Shown: in pieces, positions 1 to 8,920 of the stretch
How positions within the stretch are numbered: position 1 is the first letter of the stretch
Layout: every line of letters starts with the position of its first letter
Assembly: GCA_052400665.1 (NCBI GenBank)
Contig: JBQTGK010000004.1
DNA length: 64,000 nt
Reading direction: 5' to 3' (one strand)
Source: JBQTGK01 sp052400665
GTDB lineage: Bacteria; Bacteroidota; Bacteroidia; Bacteroidales; Marinifilaceae
The notes under the pieces: model-generated
What the model was told of the DNA's origin: nothing
Seen by the model: only the letters and a program-made list of their open reading frames with translations
Databases searched by the model: none
Made by a program: the position numbers and the translations under genes

Positions 1-246
1 GAGGAAATATTATTTGAGATGAAAAATATTGCGGCTTCGGCAGGTGCAGCCTGTCATACCGATTCGGTTCAAATGTCGGCTACTTTAGCAGCTATGAATG
101 TGCCAATAGAATATGCAATGGGAACTTTGCGTTTATCTATTGGTAGGTTTACGACTAATAAAGAAATTGATGCAGCAATAAAGGAAATTGAAGCAGCAGT
201 TAAAAAATTAAGATCAAAAGAAAGAAATTGTAATTGTGTTAATTGA
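1..246 (+). CDS. Cysteine desulfurase family protein, C-terminal end (partial)
   Basis: The window opens inside this gene, in frame from base 1, and only about 81 codons remain. The remnant contains SAGAACHTDS, which matches the cysteine-bearing active-site loop of NifS/IscS-type PLP enzymes, followed by GTLRLSIGRFTT, which matches the conserved C-terminal RxSxGRxTT segment. Such enzymes take sulfur from cysteine as a persulfide for Fe-S clusters or other thio-cofactors. The CHSD/CHTDS form and the AMNVP segment point to the selenocysteine lyase-like branch rather than housekeeping IscS, but the PLP lysine lies outside the window so this is an inference. The C-terminus ends in a Cys-Asn-Cys motif (CNCVN), which could be metal-binding. 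It converges on the next gene and overlaps its end by 8 bases. Confidence 0.8.
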   Translation, partial: EEILFEMKNIAASAGAACHTDSVQMSATLAAMNVPIEYAMGTLRLSIGRFTTNKEIDAAIKEIEAAVKKLRSKERNCNCVN

Positions 247-772
247 TAAAGGAGAAGGCTTCACTCAGAATTTCTTTGGTTTTTAAAATGGTATTTTGCT
301 TTACTATTGCATTTAGCCAACGTTCTTTTCCCGATTTCTTATATAAATTATCTTTCGAAAACCAATCGCCAGGATAACTTATAATAGCCGGAGTGCCTTG
401 TTTACCATATCGAGGGAGTGTTTCGTAATAAATATCCTTAAGTTCGATTATTGTATTCTGGCACTCTTTTTTTAAGTAAATAGAGAAGTGCATTTTGCTT
501 TTAAAAGCAGATTCTTTATTGCTTAGGTTGAGAATTGTACTTCCACTTATAAAAGCTTTCCCTTTTGCTGAGTTAAAATATTCGAGCTTTAATTCTTTAT
601 TTGATATTAGCCAGTTATTAATTTTGTTGGTCTTGGTAAAATCAATTTTAATAATCGACGATGCAGTTATATTAGCTTGATCATCAATTGATATTTTAAT
701 GTTCTCATACTTTTGACTCAGTAAATAAAAGGAAAATACCAGCAAACAAATTGTTAAAGTAAATCGTTTCAT
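239..772 (-). CDS. Secreted protein of unknown function
   Basis: This encodes about 177 residues from ATG at 772. An upstream non-ATG start at 832 is possible, but the ATG places a standard signal peptide (MKRFTLTICLLVFSFYLLSQ) at the N-terminus, so I prefer it. The mature part is mostly beta-strand-like with many Lys, Ser and Ile residues. It ends in a helical stretch reading LKTKEILSEAFSFIN. I recognise no domain or catalytic motif. It is transcribed alone, convergent with the cysteine desulfurase gene. Export to the periplasm or cell surface is inferred only from the signal peptide. Confidence 0.6.
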   Translation of the reverse strand: MKRFTLTICLLVFSFYLLSQKYENIKISIDDQANITASSIIKIDFTKTNKINNWLISNKELKLEYFNSAKGKAFISGSTILNLSNKESAFKSKMHFSIYLKKECQNTIIELKDIYYETLPRYGKQGTPAIISYPGDWFSKDNLYKKSGKERWLNAIVKQNTILKTKEILSEAFSFIN

Positions 773-1270
773 TTTGTTTCGATTGAACTTAGTATTACAA
801 TTATATTTATATTCAAAATAGATAATTATCACTTAAAAACAAAATATAAAACGAAATACTTGGTGGGAAGTTGTTGATATATAGATGTTTAGATAGGGAG
901 TTGATTGCGGTGTGAGCTTTAATTATATTCAATTAAAAAAACTTGGCACATTTGACACTTGTTTTTTTACTTTTCTTAAAATACATTTACTAATCAAATC
1001 GAAAATATTATATCTTATAAAGATAATGTTTAGTAAGCATATTCAACTTGATTCGATCCAATTTCAAGTTTTAAATATGGTTTTTAGTTGTAAGTAATTA
1101 AGAAGGGGCTTTGCCCCTTTTTATTTTGCGCCTGTCTTTCGATTCATCTTCCCTTTTTTTCTTAATAAATTTATTAAAGAATGATTTTTAGTGATGAATA
1201 ATTCTCATAATTAACAAGGGATTTATAAATTTGTTATACCTCAGTAAAATTAGGCTTAAGAGAGATTTTT
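773..1270. other. Intergenic region with an orphan terminator
   Basis: About 500 AT-rich bases lie between the divergent secreted protein and the GH3 fusion gene. The only clear structure is the hairpin at 1103-1119. A 61-codon plus-strand frame (912-1097) ends just before that hairpin, but its Ile/Leu/Phe-rich translation looks random. An untranslated small RNA ending at the hairpin is an alternative explanation. Confidence 0.5.
1103..1126 (+). terminator. Rho-independent terminator-like hairpin
   Basis: AAGGGGC and GCCCCTT pair around a three-base loop and are followed by a T-rich stretch. It is oriented for plus-strand transcription, but no convincing plus-strand gene lies directly upstream. 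Confidence 0.65.
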
Positions 1271-4200
1271 ATGATATATATATATGTTCACAGAAAGTTA
1301 ATAATTCTGTTTATTCTATTTGTTTTTACAACAGTTCTAAAAGCTCAAACATACGTTAACGATCAGTATCTTCTTGTTGATGAGATGAACAGATCGAATG
1401 TTTGGGCTGATTCTGTTTTTTCCACAATGAATGAGGAGGAAAGAATTTCACAATTATTTATGATTGCAGCTTATTCTAACGGCAATAAAAACGATTCTGA
1501 ACGAATTGCTGACATTATAAATAAATATCAAATTGGGGGAATAATATTCTTTAGTGGAGAACCTGGAAAGCAAGCAGAATTAACAAATTGGTACCAAAGC
1601 ATGTCGAAAGTGCCCATGTGGATAGGTATGGATGCCGAAAATGGTTTGGGAATGCGATTAAAACAAACCATTAGTTATCCAAGACAGCTAATGCTTGGTG
1701 CCATACAAAACAACGATTTAATTTATCAGTTAGGCAAGAAAGTGGGAGAGGAATGCAGGCGTTTGGGGGTTCATGTTAACTTTTCTCCTGTTATGGATGT
1801 AAACAATAATCCGGCAAATCCCGTAATTAATAGTCGCTCGTTTGGCGAAGACAGATATAATGTTAGCAATAAGTCCTATGCTTTTGCCACAGGAATGCAA
1901 AATTCGGGAATTATTGCTGTAGGTAAACATTTTCCAGGACATGGAGATACTGATACAGATTCCCATTTTGATTTACCATTGGTTAATCATTCCCGATCCA
2001 GACTCGATTCTATAGAACTTTATCCTTTTAAAAAGCTAATAAATCAGGGAATTGGAGGGATAATGGTTTCTCATCTTAATGTGCCTGCTCTCGATAGTTC
2101 TCAAAAGGTGGCAACTTTATCTGAACCCATTGTTACAAGTTTGCTAAAAAGGGAATTGGGCTTTAAGGGATTAACATTTACAGATGCATTAAATATGCAG
2201 GGAGTACGGAAATATTATGCCAAAGGAGTGGTGGATGCAAAAGCACTTATTGCTGGCAACGATGTTTTACTTTTTACCGAAGATGTTGCCATTGCTTTAA
2301 AGGAGATTAAACAGGCTATTAAGCAGGGAGAATTATCGAAGCAAGATATTTATAAAAAGTGTAAGAAAATATTAAGAGCTAAATACTGGTTAGGTTTAAA
2401 CGATTACAAGCCAATTAATATGAAGGGTTTATGGTCGGGATTAAACACGCAGGAAGGTTTTATTTTGCGTAGAAAATTAACTGAGCAAGCTATTACATTG
2501 ATACAAAATGAAGATCGTATTTTACCTTTAAAAAGATTAGATACTCTTAAAATTGCAACAGTAGCGATGGGTGCATCCATTCGAAACAGATATCAGGAAT
2601 ATCTCGGTCGTTATACTGATATGGATTTTTATCAGATTGAAAAAGATGCTTCAAAAGAGGCTTATCAGCAGCTTCGAAAAAAGTTAGATAAGTATAATTT
2701 AATTATTGTGAGTAAGCATGATAATGACATGAGAGCTTCGAAAAAATTTGGAATTACAGAACAGACAATTGATTTTTTATCGGATATATCAAAAGATAAA
2801 AAAGTGATATTTGATTTATTTGCGAATCCTTACGCATTAAATTTTTATAAAAATTTGGAGAATGTGATGGCTATTTTGATTTCTTATCAGGATTCTCGTG
2901 AATCGCAAATGGCTTCGGCTCAAATTGTATTTGGCGGAATAGAAGCCAAAGGCAAACTGCCGGTTAGTATAAATAAAAATTTTCCTGTAGGTACTGCTTA
3001 CCAAACCAATCGTAACAGACTCGGTTTTTCTTTACCTGAACAAGTAGGAGTAAGTACTTTAAAATTACATTTGATAGATTCTATTGTTGAAGATGCAATA
3101 AAACAAAAAGCAACACCTGGATGCCAGGTTTTTGTGGCTGTGAAAGGGAAAGTAATTTTTAATAAATCTTATGGATATCATTCTTATGCAAAAAAAGTTG
3201 CAGTTCGAAATCCGGACATTTACGATTTAGCTTCAGTTACTAAAGTTACAGCTACACTTCCCAGCTTAATGCAGCTAAGCGATGAGGGATGGATTGATAT
3301 TGATAAAAACTTAGGATTGTATTATTCTAAAGCTAAAGAATCAAATAAGGATACGCTTAAAATAAGGAAAATTTTAGCTCACGAAGCACGCTTGTTAAGT
3401 TGGAAGCCTTTTCATTGGGAGGCAGTTGATTCGGCTAGTTTTAATGGTGAATTGTTTAATAGAAGATACTCGAAACGATATAGCATGAAAGTAGCCAATG
3501 GTTTGTATATCGATAGAAATTACAGATTTAAGAAAAGTGTTTTTTCTAAACTTAAAACTGAGGAATTTCCAATACAGGTGGCTAAAAATTTATACATTAA
3601 TAAAAACTATAAGGATACAATAATACAGCACATACTCGATTCGGAGTACCGCGAAGAAAATGGTTATAAGTACAGCGACTTAGGCTTTATTATGTTGGGT
3701 GATATGATTCAAGAAGTTACGGGCGAAAGAATTGATAACTATACGAAAAGACATTTTTACAATGCATTAGGAGCAAGTAGTTTAGGTTATCACCCACAAA
3801 ATAAATTTAGCTTGAATAGAATTGTTCCGACTCAAAACGATAAGTTCTTTAGAAAGCAACTGGTGAAGGGCTTTGTGCACGATCCAACTTCAGCCATGCT
3901 AGGTGGAGTGGCTGGCCATGCCGGACTATTTGGGAATGCTGGTGATTTGGCAAAGTTAATTCAGATGTATCTTCAGGGAGGTTCTTACGGCGGCGAAACA
4001 TATATTAGTAAGGAAACCATGAAAAAGTTTACAGCAAGAGCTTATCCCAACGGAGAAAATCGCAGAGGAATAGGTTTTGATAAACCTTTTTTGGATAGAG
4101 AGGATGAGGGCGGACCAACTTGTAGTGAGGCTTCTGCATCGAGTTTTGGGCATACCGGTTTTACCGGAACAATGGTTTGGGTTGATCCGGAATATGATTT

Positions 4201-4381
4201 GGTATATATCTTTTTATCCAATAGAATTTGTCCGGATGAGTCGAATACCAAATTGATGAAAATGGATGTTCGTACCAAAATACAGGAATCTATATACAAA
4301 GCAATTCTACCTATGCCTGAAAAAATACACGATTTTACTGATTTGGAGATATTACCACTTAGTGAACGGATTTTTAATTAA
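1271..4381 (+). CDS. GH3 (NagZ-like) glycosidase fused to a serine beta-lactamase-like hydrolase
   Basis: The 1036-residue protein begins with a signal peptide (to about residue 25, ending KAQT). Residues about 45-390 form a GH3 N-terminal barrel of the beta-N-acetylglucosaminidase type: KHFPGHGDT near 219-227 is the NagZ His/Asp loop and D305 in TFTDALNM is the likely nucleophile. A GH3 C-terminal-like domain follows (about 400-590). Residues about 610-1030 are a class C beta-lactamase/penicillin-binding fold with S655-V-T-K658, Y801-S-D and H961-T-G. Similar fusions are known in Bacteroidota and are thought to act on muropeptides or other GlcNAc glycans in the periplasm. A long insert between SxxK and the Tyr motif carries two related segments (near 741-753 and 770-782) sharing LYI-x2-NY. 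The true substrate is not shown by the sequence. The gene overlaps the convergent CYTH gene by 30 bases. Confidence 0.88.
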   Translation: MIYIYVHRKLIILFILFVFTTVLKAQTYVNDQYLLVDEMNRSNVWADSVFSTMNEEERISQLFMIAAYSNGNKNDSERIADIINKYQIGGIIFFSGEPGKQAELTNWYQSMSKVPMWIGMDAENGLGMRLKQTISYPRQLMLGAIQNNDLIYQLGKKVGEECRRLGVHVNFSPVMDVNNNPANPVINSRSFGEDRYNVSNKSYAFATGMQNSGIIAVGKHFPGHGDTDTDSHFDLPLVNHSRSRLDSIELYPFKKLINQGIGGIMVSHLNVPALDSSQKVATLSEPIVTSLLKRELGFKGLTFTDALNMQGVRKYYAKGVVDAKALIAGNDVLLFTEDVAIALKEIKQAIKQGELSKQDIYKKCKKILRAKYWLGLNDYKPINMKGLWSGLNTQEGFILRRKLTEQAITLIQNEDRILPLKRLDTLKIATVAMGASIRNRYQEYLGRYTDMDFYQIEKDASKEAYQQLRKKLDKYNLIIVSKHDNDMRASKKFGITEQTIDFLSDISKDKKVIFDLFANPYALNFYKNLENVMAILISYQDSRESQMASAQIVFGGIEAKGKLPVSINKNFPVGTAYQTNRNRLGFSLPEQVGVSTLKLHLIDSIVEDAIKQKATPGCQVFVAVKGKVIFNKSYGYHSYAKKVAVRNPDIYDLASVTKVTATLPSLMQLSDEGWIDIDKNLGLYYSKAKESNKDTLKIRKILAHEARLLSWKPFHWEAVDSASFNGELFNRRYSKRYSMKVANGLYIDRNYRFKKSVFSKLKTEEFPIQVAKNLYINKNYKDTIIQHILDSEYREENGYKYSDLGFIMLGDMIQEVTGERIDNYTKRHFYNALGASSLGYHPQNKFSLNRIVPTQNDKFFRKQLVKGFVHDPTSAMLGGVAGHAGLFGNAGDLAKLIQMYLQGGSYGGETYISKETMKKFTARAYPNGENRRGIGFDKPFLDREDEGGPTCSEASASSFGHTGFTGTMVWVDPEYDLVYIFLSNRICPDESNTKLMKMDVRTKIQESIYKAILPMPEKIHDFTDLEILPLSERIFN

Positions 4382-4810
4382 TGAGACATTTAAATATCGG
4401 GAATCATGGCTAACCTCTTTATGAATCCAATTGGGTAATTTAATTTCCTCATTTTCGTTTGATAACTCAACTTCGGCTACAATTAATCCTTTATTAGCAC
4501 CTGAAAAAACATCAATTTCCCATGTGTGTTGTTCGTAAGCAATAAGATATCTGGTTTTTTCAATCTTGGCGTCACACATTTTCAGAAGTTCATTCGCATC
4601 ACACAAAGGAATTTCGTATTCAAATTCGCCTCTTTTTAAAATATTATTACCGCTTTTTATGGTTAAAAAAGCTTTTGCATCTGCAATCCTAATTCGTAAA
4701 CTTCTGTCTGAATCACTCCATAAATACCCTTGAATTAGTTTTTTACCAATATTGGGTAGTTTAATCATTTCTTTATTAACTAGATATTTTCTTTCTATCT
4801 CGATTCCCAT
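4352..4810 (-). CDS. CYTH domain protein (triphosphate tunnel metalloenzyme family)
   Basis: This 152-residue protein opens with the ExExK signature of CYTH proteins (E4, E6, K8 in EIERKYLV). It continues with the expected charged strands of the tunnel fold, such as SLRIRIADAKAFLTIK and GEFEYEIP. The family binds triphosphate groups with divalent metal and includes inorganic triphosphatases, thiamine triphosphatase and class IV adenylate cyclases. The length matches the short bacterial type, which is often a tripolyphosphatase, but the substrate cannot be read from the sequence. It lies 14 bases downstream of coaX on the same strand and is probably co-transcribed with it. Its 3' end overlaps the end of the GH3 fusion gene. 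Confidence 0.85.
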   Translation of the reverse strand: MGIEIERKYLVNKEMIKLPNIGKKLIQGYLWSDSDRSLRIRIADAKAFLTIKSGNNILKRGEFEYEIPLCDANELLKMCDAKIEKTRYLIAYEQHTWEIDVFSGANKGLIVAEVELSNENEEIKLPNWIHKEVSHDSRYLNVSLIKNPFTKW

Positions 4811-4824
4811 TTTCTAAGTTTTAG

Positions 4825-5592
4825 CTATTTATAAAACTGGTTGCCAATTATTTTTAAACCATCCAGCGTTAGCATTGGTTCATGATGGTCGAATGTGTCG
4901 ATAATAGGAAGCATAATTCCCGATAATCCACCCGTTGCAATAACAGTTGTTTTACCATTTAGTTCTCTGGTAATTTCTTGTAATAGATATTGAACTAAAC
5001 CTTTATAACCCATAACAACACCAGCCTGTAGGGCATGAGTTGTGTTTTTTCCAATACAAGAAGGAGGAATAGAAATATCAACATTAGGTAATTTTGCTGT
5101 ATTTCTGGATAAAGACGCCATTGCTGTTTTTAATCCTGGAGCAATGCTTACACCCAATAAATCACCATCCGATTTTATGGCAGTAAAAGTTAGTGCAGTA
5201 CCAAAATCAACAACAATACAATTGCCTTTATACTTATTATGTGCAGCAACTGCATTTGCAACCAGATCGGTTCCTATTTCGTAAGGATTGTGAATTTTTA
5301 TACTTAAGCGGGGATATAAATCTGGACCTAAAATTAACGGATCTTGTCCAAATAACTTCTTGATCATTTCTTTAATAGGAAATATTAAAGAAGGTACAAC
5401 ACTGCTCAAAACAATTTTGTTAATTTGTTTCAAATCAATATTTCTACTTTGTAATAATGTGCGATAAATAACTTCATATTCATCTGAAGTTTTATTGGCT
5501 ACAGTGTGTATTCTAAATTGCTCGGTCCAATGATTGTTTTCCGATAATCCGCAAACAACATTAGAGTTTCCTATATCAATGGCTAGTAACAT
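4825..5592 (-). CDS. coaX: Type III pantothenate kinase
   Basis: This 255-residue enzyme phosphorylates pantothenate, the first step of coenzyme A synthesis. The N-terminal phosphate loop DIGNSNVVCGL, the central DFGTALTFTAI and the C-terminal ATGGL are the ASKHA-fold ATP and substrate motifs of CoaX. GTDLVANAVAAH is the typical pantothenate-side segment. Its length is normal for the family. The type III enzyme is known to be insensitive to CoA feedback. It sits in a minus-strand run of dehydrogenase, coaX and CYTH gene with gaps of 19 and 14 bases, consistent with an operon, although a functional link among the three is not obvious. Confidence 0.95.
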   Translation of the reverse strand: MLLAIDIGNSNVVCGLSENNHWTEQFRIHTVANKTSDEYEVIYRTLLQSRNIDLKQINKIVLSSVVPSLIFPIKEMIKKLFGQDPLILGPDLYPRLSIKIHNPYEIGTDLVANAVAAHNKYKGNCIVVDFGTALTFTAIKSDGDLLGVSIAPGLKTAMASLSRNTAKLPNVDISIPPSCIGKNTTHALQAGVVMGYKGLVQYLLQEITRELNGKTTVIATGGLSGIMLPIIDTFDHHEPMLTLDGLKIIGNQFYK

Positions 5593-5611
5593 GTTAATAA
5601 AATTGAATATT

Positions 5612-6553
5612 CTAGTTTACTTTATTTATACATTTCCCATGAATTAAGTAGGAAATTATGTTTTTACTGGCCTCTTTGGCCATTTCAATTCTGGTTTCGA
5701 TGCATGCTGTTCCAATATGAGGAACCAAAACCAGATTTTTCATTTCTAATAAATCAGGATGAATTAAAGGTTCATTTTCAAAAACATCCAGAGCTGCGCC
5801 AGCTATTTTTTTTAAATGTAAGGCTTTTACCAATGCTTTTTCATCAACAATTGGTCCGCGAGCAGTATTAATTAACAATGAATTTTGTTTCATTAATTTA
5901 AACTCATCTGTACTTATTAAATGATGAGTTTTGGGTGTAAGCGGACAATTTATAGAAATGATATCAGCTTTCGATAATAAATCTTTAAAATTGTAATATT
6001 TATAAGGAGAATTTGAAATGGGTTTTCTGTTGTGATAGATAATTTTCACTCCAAACACTTCGGCTTTTTTTGCAAGCGATTTGCCTATTTTTCCCATGCC
6101 AATAATTCCAAGAGTTTTGCCTCTTAGGGTGTGTCCCAAATTTTTCATAACTCCCCATTCAAAATTGGGATTGTTTAGTAATCCACAATTACATTCTACA
6201 ATTTTTCTGGAGAGAGATAATATTAAACCTATACATAATTCGGCTGTTGGTTCGCAAACCGATTCGGGCGTATTGCATACAATAATTTCTTGTTTATTAG
6301 CAGATTCAAGGTTTATGTTGTTGAATCCAACGCCGTAGTTACTAATTATTTTTAGTTTTTTGCCAGCTTTAATTACTTCTTTGGGGATTTCTCTGTTAAA
6401 AATAGACAAAAGTCCCGAACAGTCAGGAATTAAATCGATTAACTCTTTTGTTGTAAAAAAATCCTTATCAGGGTAAATTAGTTCAAACTCATGGGATAAG
6501 TCTTTAAGACCTTCATAAGGAATAGCATAGCTAAGTAGAATTTTCTCTTTCAC
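5612..6553 (-). CDS. D-isomer-specific 2-hydroxyacid dehydrogenase
   Basis: The 313-residue protein has the catalytic NAD-binding fold of this family. The Rossmann motif is GIIGMGKIGKSLA, the substrate arginine is in INTARGPIVDE, the glutamate in DVFENEP and the catalytic histidine in VPHIG. Members reduce glyoxylate, hydroxypyruvate, 2-ketogluconate or similar 2-oxoacids. The sequence resembles the glyoxylate/hydroxypyruvate reductase type, but specificity is uncertain. Translation appears to start at GTG (6551-6553, reverse), since no ATG sits at a fitting place. It is the first gene of the probable dehydrogenase-coaX-CYTH operon. Confidence 0.88.
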   Translation of the reverse strand: MKEKILLSYAIPYEGLKDLSHEFELIYPDKDFFTTKELIDLIPDCSGLLSIFNREIPKEVIKAGKKLKIISNYGVGFNNINLESANKQEIIVCNTPESVCEPTAELCIGLILSLSRKIVECNCGLLNNPNFEWGVMKNLGHTLRGKTLGIIGMGKIGKSLAKKAEVFGVKIIYHNRKPISNSPYKYYNFKDLLSKADIISINCPLTPKTHHLISTDEFKLMKQNSLLINTARGPIVDEKALVKALHLKKIAGAALDVFENEPLIHPDLLEMKNLVLVPHIGTACIETRIEMAKEASKNIISYLIHGKCINKVN

Positions 6554-6872
6554 AGTTTAGAATTTGTCTTGGTTTCGATTCTGAAAATTACAAATTCATA
6601 AGAAAAGAAGCTTCATTGTTTACAAGAAAAGTGAATTGCCTGATAATGTTTTTTTTAAATTATTTTATTTATTGTTTTTAGAGCAGATTAAAAGTTTAAG
6701 TAAGTTTTTGGTTATTAATACTTAACTTACTTTTTTATATGGTGTTTTATTTAGAATTTATGCATAAGCATGTAATTATCACCAAGCCGATTATTAACAG
6801 TAGCTTTTTTAGGTGGATTTCAACAAACTAATTTTGTAGCTTTGCAAAGCTGATACTTAACACATACAAAAC
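6554..6872. promoter_or_regulatory. Divergent intergenic region with a probable -7 box
   Basis: This 319-base gap holds the divergent start regions of the dehydrogenase and ATP-grasp genes. TAATTTTG at 6829-6836 matches the Bacteroidota -7 consensus TAnnTTTG and lies about 40 bases before the ATP-grasp ATG. No good -33 TTTG sits at the expected distance. A 12-base palindrome GCTTTGCAAAGC follows the box at 6839-6850 and could be an operator. Nothing else was seen. Confidence 0.4.
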
Positions 6873-8036
6873 ATGATTTTATTGGATCAACCTTATGTTT
6901 CTAACTTTTTAAAAGAAACAATTGCGAAGTACAATTTTCCAGTTTTAGATACAGGAAATGTAACAGAACATGGCGAATTGTCTTTACTTAATCCTGAAGA
7001 GATTATTGAGAAATTTCGAACTAATCCTAATAGTCGTTTGTATACCAATTCCGAAAATTCAATTAATTGGGTTATTAAGCATTTAGGCTTTACTAAATTA
7101 CCCGAGTATATAAATGTTTTTAAGAATAAAGTTGAGTTTAGAAAATTGATACAGAATATTTATCCTGATTTCTTTTTTTGTGAGGTTGGCTTAAGCGATT
7201 TGGATACAATTAAATTAGAAAATTTACCAATGCCTTTTATTATTAAGCCGTCAGTTGGTTTTTTAAGTTTGGGTGTTCATAAGGTCTTAAATAACAATGA
7301 TTGGAGTCGGGTTAAACAGTTAATAAAAGATGAGTTTACCGATGCTAAAAGTTTGTTTCCATTGGAAGTTGTTAATGCATCTAGTTTTTTAATCGAAGAA
7401 ATTATTGAAGGGGAAGAGTTTGCTTTCGACGCTTATTTTGATGAGAAAGGTGAGGCTACCGTTTTGGGAATCTCTAAACATCTTTTTGCTTCGGAAACCG
7501 ATGTGAGTGATCGTGTTTACTATACTTCCAAGGATATTTTAAAGACTCACCTGCCTCAATTTACCGAATTTGTAAAAGAATTGGGAAAACAAGCTGGTTT
7601 AAAAAATTTTCCAGTGCATGTTGAAGTTCGACTTAATAAGAACGGAAGATTGATTCCTATAGAAGTAAATCCCATGCGTTTTGGAGGTTGGTGTACTACT
7701 GCGGATTTAACTTATATGGCTACAAAAATAAATTCTTATCAATACTTTTTATGTAATTTAAAACCTAAATGGGAAAAAGTAGTAGAGCAAATGGACGATG
7801 AAATTTATTCATTAACAATTCTTGATAATTCTACGGGTATTCCTTCGGAAGAGATTAGTAGTTTTAAATATGAAGCTTTGTTAGAGAAGTTTGTGAAGCC
7901 ATTGGAACTTCGTAAAATAGATTATAAAATCTATTCCATTTTTGGAATGCTATTTACAAAAACTCCCAAAAATCAGTTTTCTGAAATTGAAGAGATTTTA
8001 ATTTCAGATTTAAAGGAGTTTGTAAATGAAAATTAA
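6873..8036 (+). CDS. ATP-grasp domain protein, substrate unknown
   Basis: This 387-residue protein has an ATP-grasp core. MPFIIKPSVGFLSLGVH is the nucleotide-binding strand-turn-strand with the conserved lysine. FLIEEIIEGEEFAFDAYFD is the adenine-binding and hinge region. VHVEVRLNKNGRLIPIEVNP ends in the E-x-N metal-binding pair. ATP-grasp ligases join a carboxylate to an amine or thiol through an acyl phosphate. The N-terminal 100 residues are not recognisable as PurK, CarB or DdlB, and the C-terminal 90 residues are also family-specific. The gene stands alone with no biosynthetic neighbours, so the substrate cannot be inferred. Confidence 0.75.
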   Translation: MILLDQPYVSNFLKETIAKYNFPVLDTGNVTEHGELSLLNPEEIIEKFRTNPNSRLYTNSENSINWVIKHLGFTKLPEYINVFKNKVEFRKLIQNIYPDFFFCEVGLSDLDTIKLENLPMPFIIKPSVGFLSLGVHKVLNNNDWSRVKQLIKDEFTDAKSLFPLEVVNASSFLIEEIIEGEEFAFDAYFDEKGEATVLGISKHLFASETDVSDRVYYTSKDILKTHLPQFTEFVKELGKQAGLKNFPVHVEVRLNKNGRLIPIEVNPMRFGGWCTTADLTYMATKINSYQYFLCNLKPKWEKVVEQMDDEIYSLTILDNSTGIPSEEISSFKYEALLEKFVKPLELRKIDYKIYSIFGMLFTKTPKNQFSEIEEILISDLKEFVNEN

Positions 8037-8129
8037 GAATAGTATTCCTAAAAGTTGCTTTATTTTCTAATTCTTAATCTTGAATGTGTCTGTTTGAATT
8101 TTTTAATGTGTAAGTAAAGATTTGGAATT

Positions 8130-8149
8130 GAAATCTATTAATAGATTTC
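8130..8149. terminator. AT-rich perfect inverted repeat, possible terminator
   Basis: GAAATCTATT and AATAGATTTC form a perfect 20-base palindrome in the gap between the convergent ATP-grasp and small membrane protein genes. It could end transcription from either side. The AT-rich stem and weak T tract make this tentative. Confidence 0.4.
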
Positions 8150-8193
8150 ATTATTTTGCCAATTAAAGAATGTAAATGTTATTATCTGAGAGC

Positions 8194-8655
8194 TTACACA
8201 AATGAATTTAATCCACCAAAAACACTGGCAATAATAAAGAAGATAAGGTAAGCCGATAGCATTACAATACTTAAAATTCCAATAAATTTATAATGCAGTT
8301 TTAAATATTTAAATGCCAGAGTAAGTTGATTTGTATCTTCCTCGTAAATTGCAGATCTTGATAGTTTTGAAAATTTATAAAGATAATATACTGGGAAAAA
8401 ATACAGAACTCCAACCAATAAGTAAACAGCTCCAATTGCAATTCCCATAAAAGGAACCAAGTCTGTATTAATTGTGTTAAAAATAACAGACATAAAAATA
8501 GAGCCAATAACTAATAAACCTAAGAATATAAAAGCAAGTATGGATAAAAATATTGTCCACTTGCGGGTTTCGTTAAGGTAAATTACCGATTGAGCAGAAA
8601 ATTCCATTGCTTTTACTTCTCTACCATTATTGGTGTTTTCCAAATTGTTATTCAT
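8194..8655 (-). CDS. Small multi-pass membrane protein (possibly DUF5362-like)
   Basis: This 153-residue protein has an Asn-rich soluble start, then about four hydrophobic helices. Two helices fall near residues 33-60 and 66-95, and two more in the C-terminal half (FIGILSIVMLSAYLIFFIIA). A conserved-looking cytosolic loop between the helices reads YEEDTNQLTLAFKYLKLHYK. The overall layout resembles small Bacteroidota membrane proteins of the DUF5362 type, but I am not certain of the family. A shorter start at the internal Met17 is possible. No function can be given. It is a single gene with no same-strand neighbour nearby. Confidence 0.55.
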   Translation of the reverse strand: MNNNLENTNNGREVKAMEFSAQSVIYLNETRKWTIFLSILAFIFLGLLVIGSIFMSVIFNTINTDLVPFMGIAIGAVYLLVGVLYFFPVYYLYKFSKLSRSAIYEEDTNQLTLAFKYLKLHYKFIGILSIVMLSAYLIFFIIASVFGGLNSFV

Positions 8656-8920
8656 ACTTGATAGATACTTTTTTAAATCTTGTGAATTAGTGATTCAAAT
8701 TAATAAAAAATATCATTGATCATATTCATTTTTGAGATCATTACTATTATTTTATCTAGAAAGAAATCCTAATTAATAAGCTAATCTTTAATTATTGAAT
8801 GAATTCTTAGAATAAATGCGTACATTGCAACACCTTTATGACTTTAGAACAGTAGTTTAGTTATTACTGAGATAAGATTATTAAGGTTTTAAAAATCATT
8901 AATGTATCGTTAAAAAATTT

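Noticed and set aside
912..1097. A 61-codon plus-strand frame before the hairpin at 1103
   Set aside because: Composition is that of random AT-rich DNA (Ile, Leu, Phe, Lys), with no motif or start signal. Kept only as a possible small RNA region.
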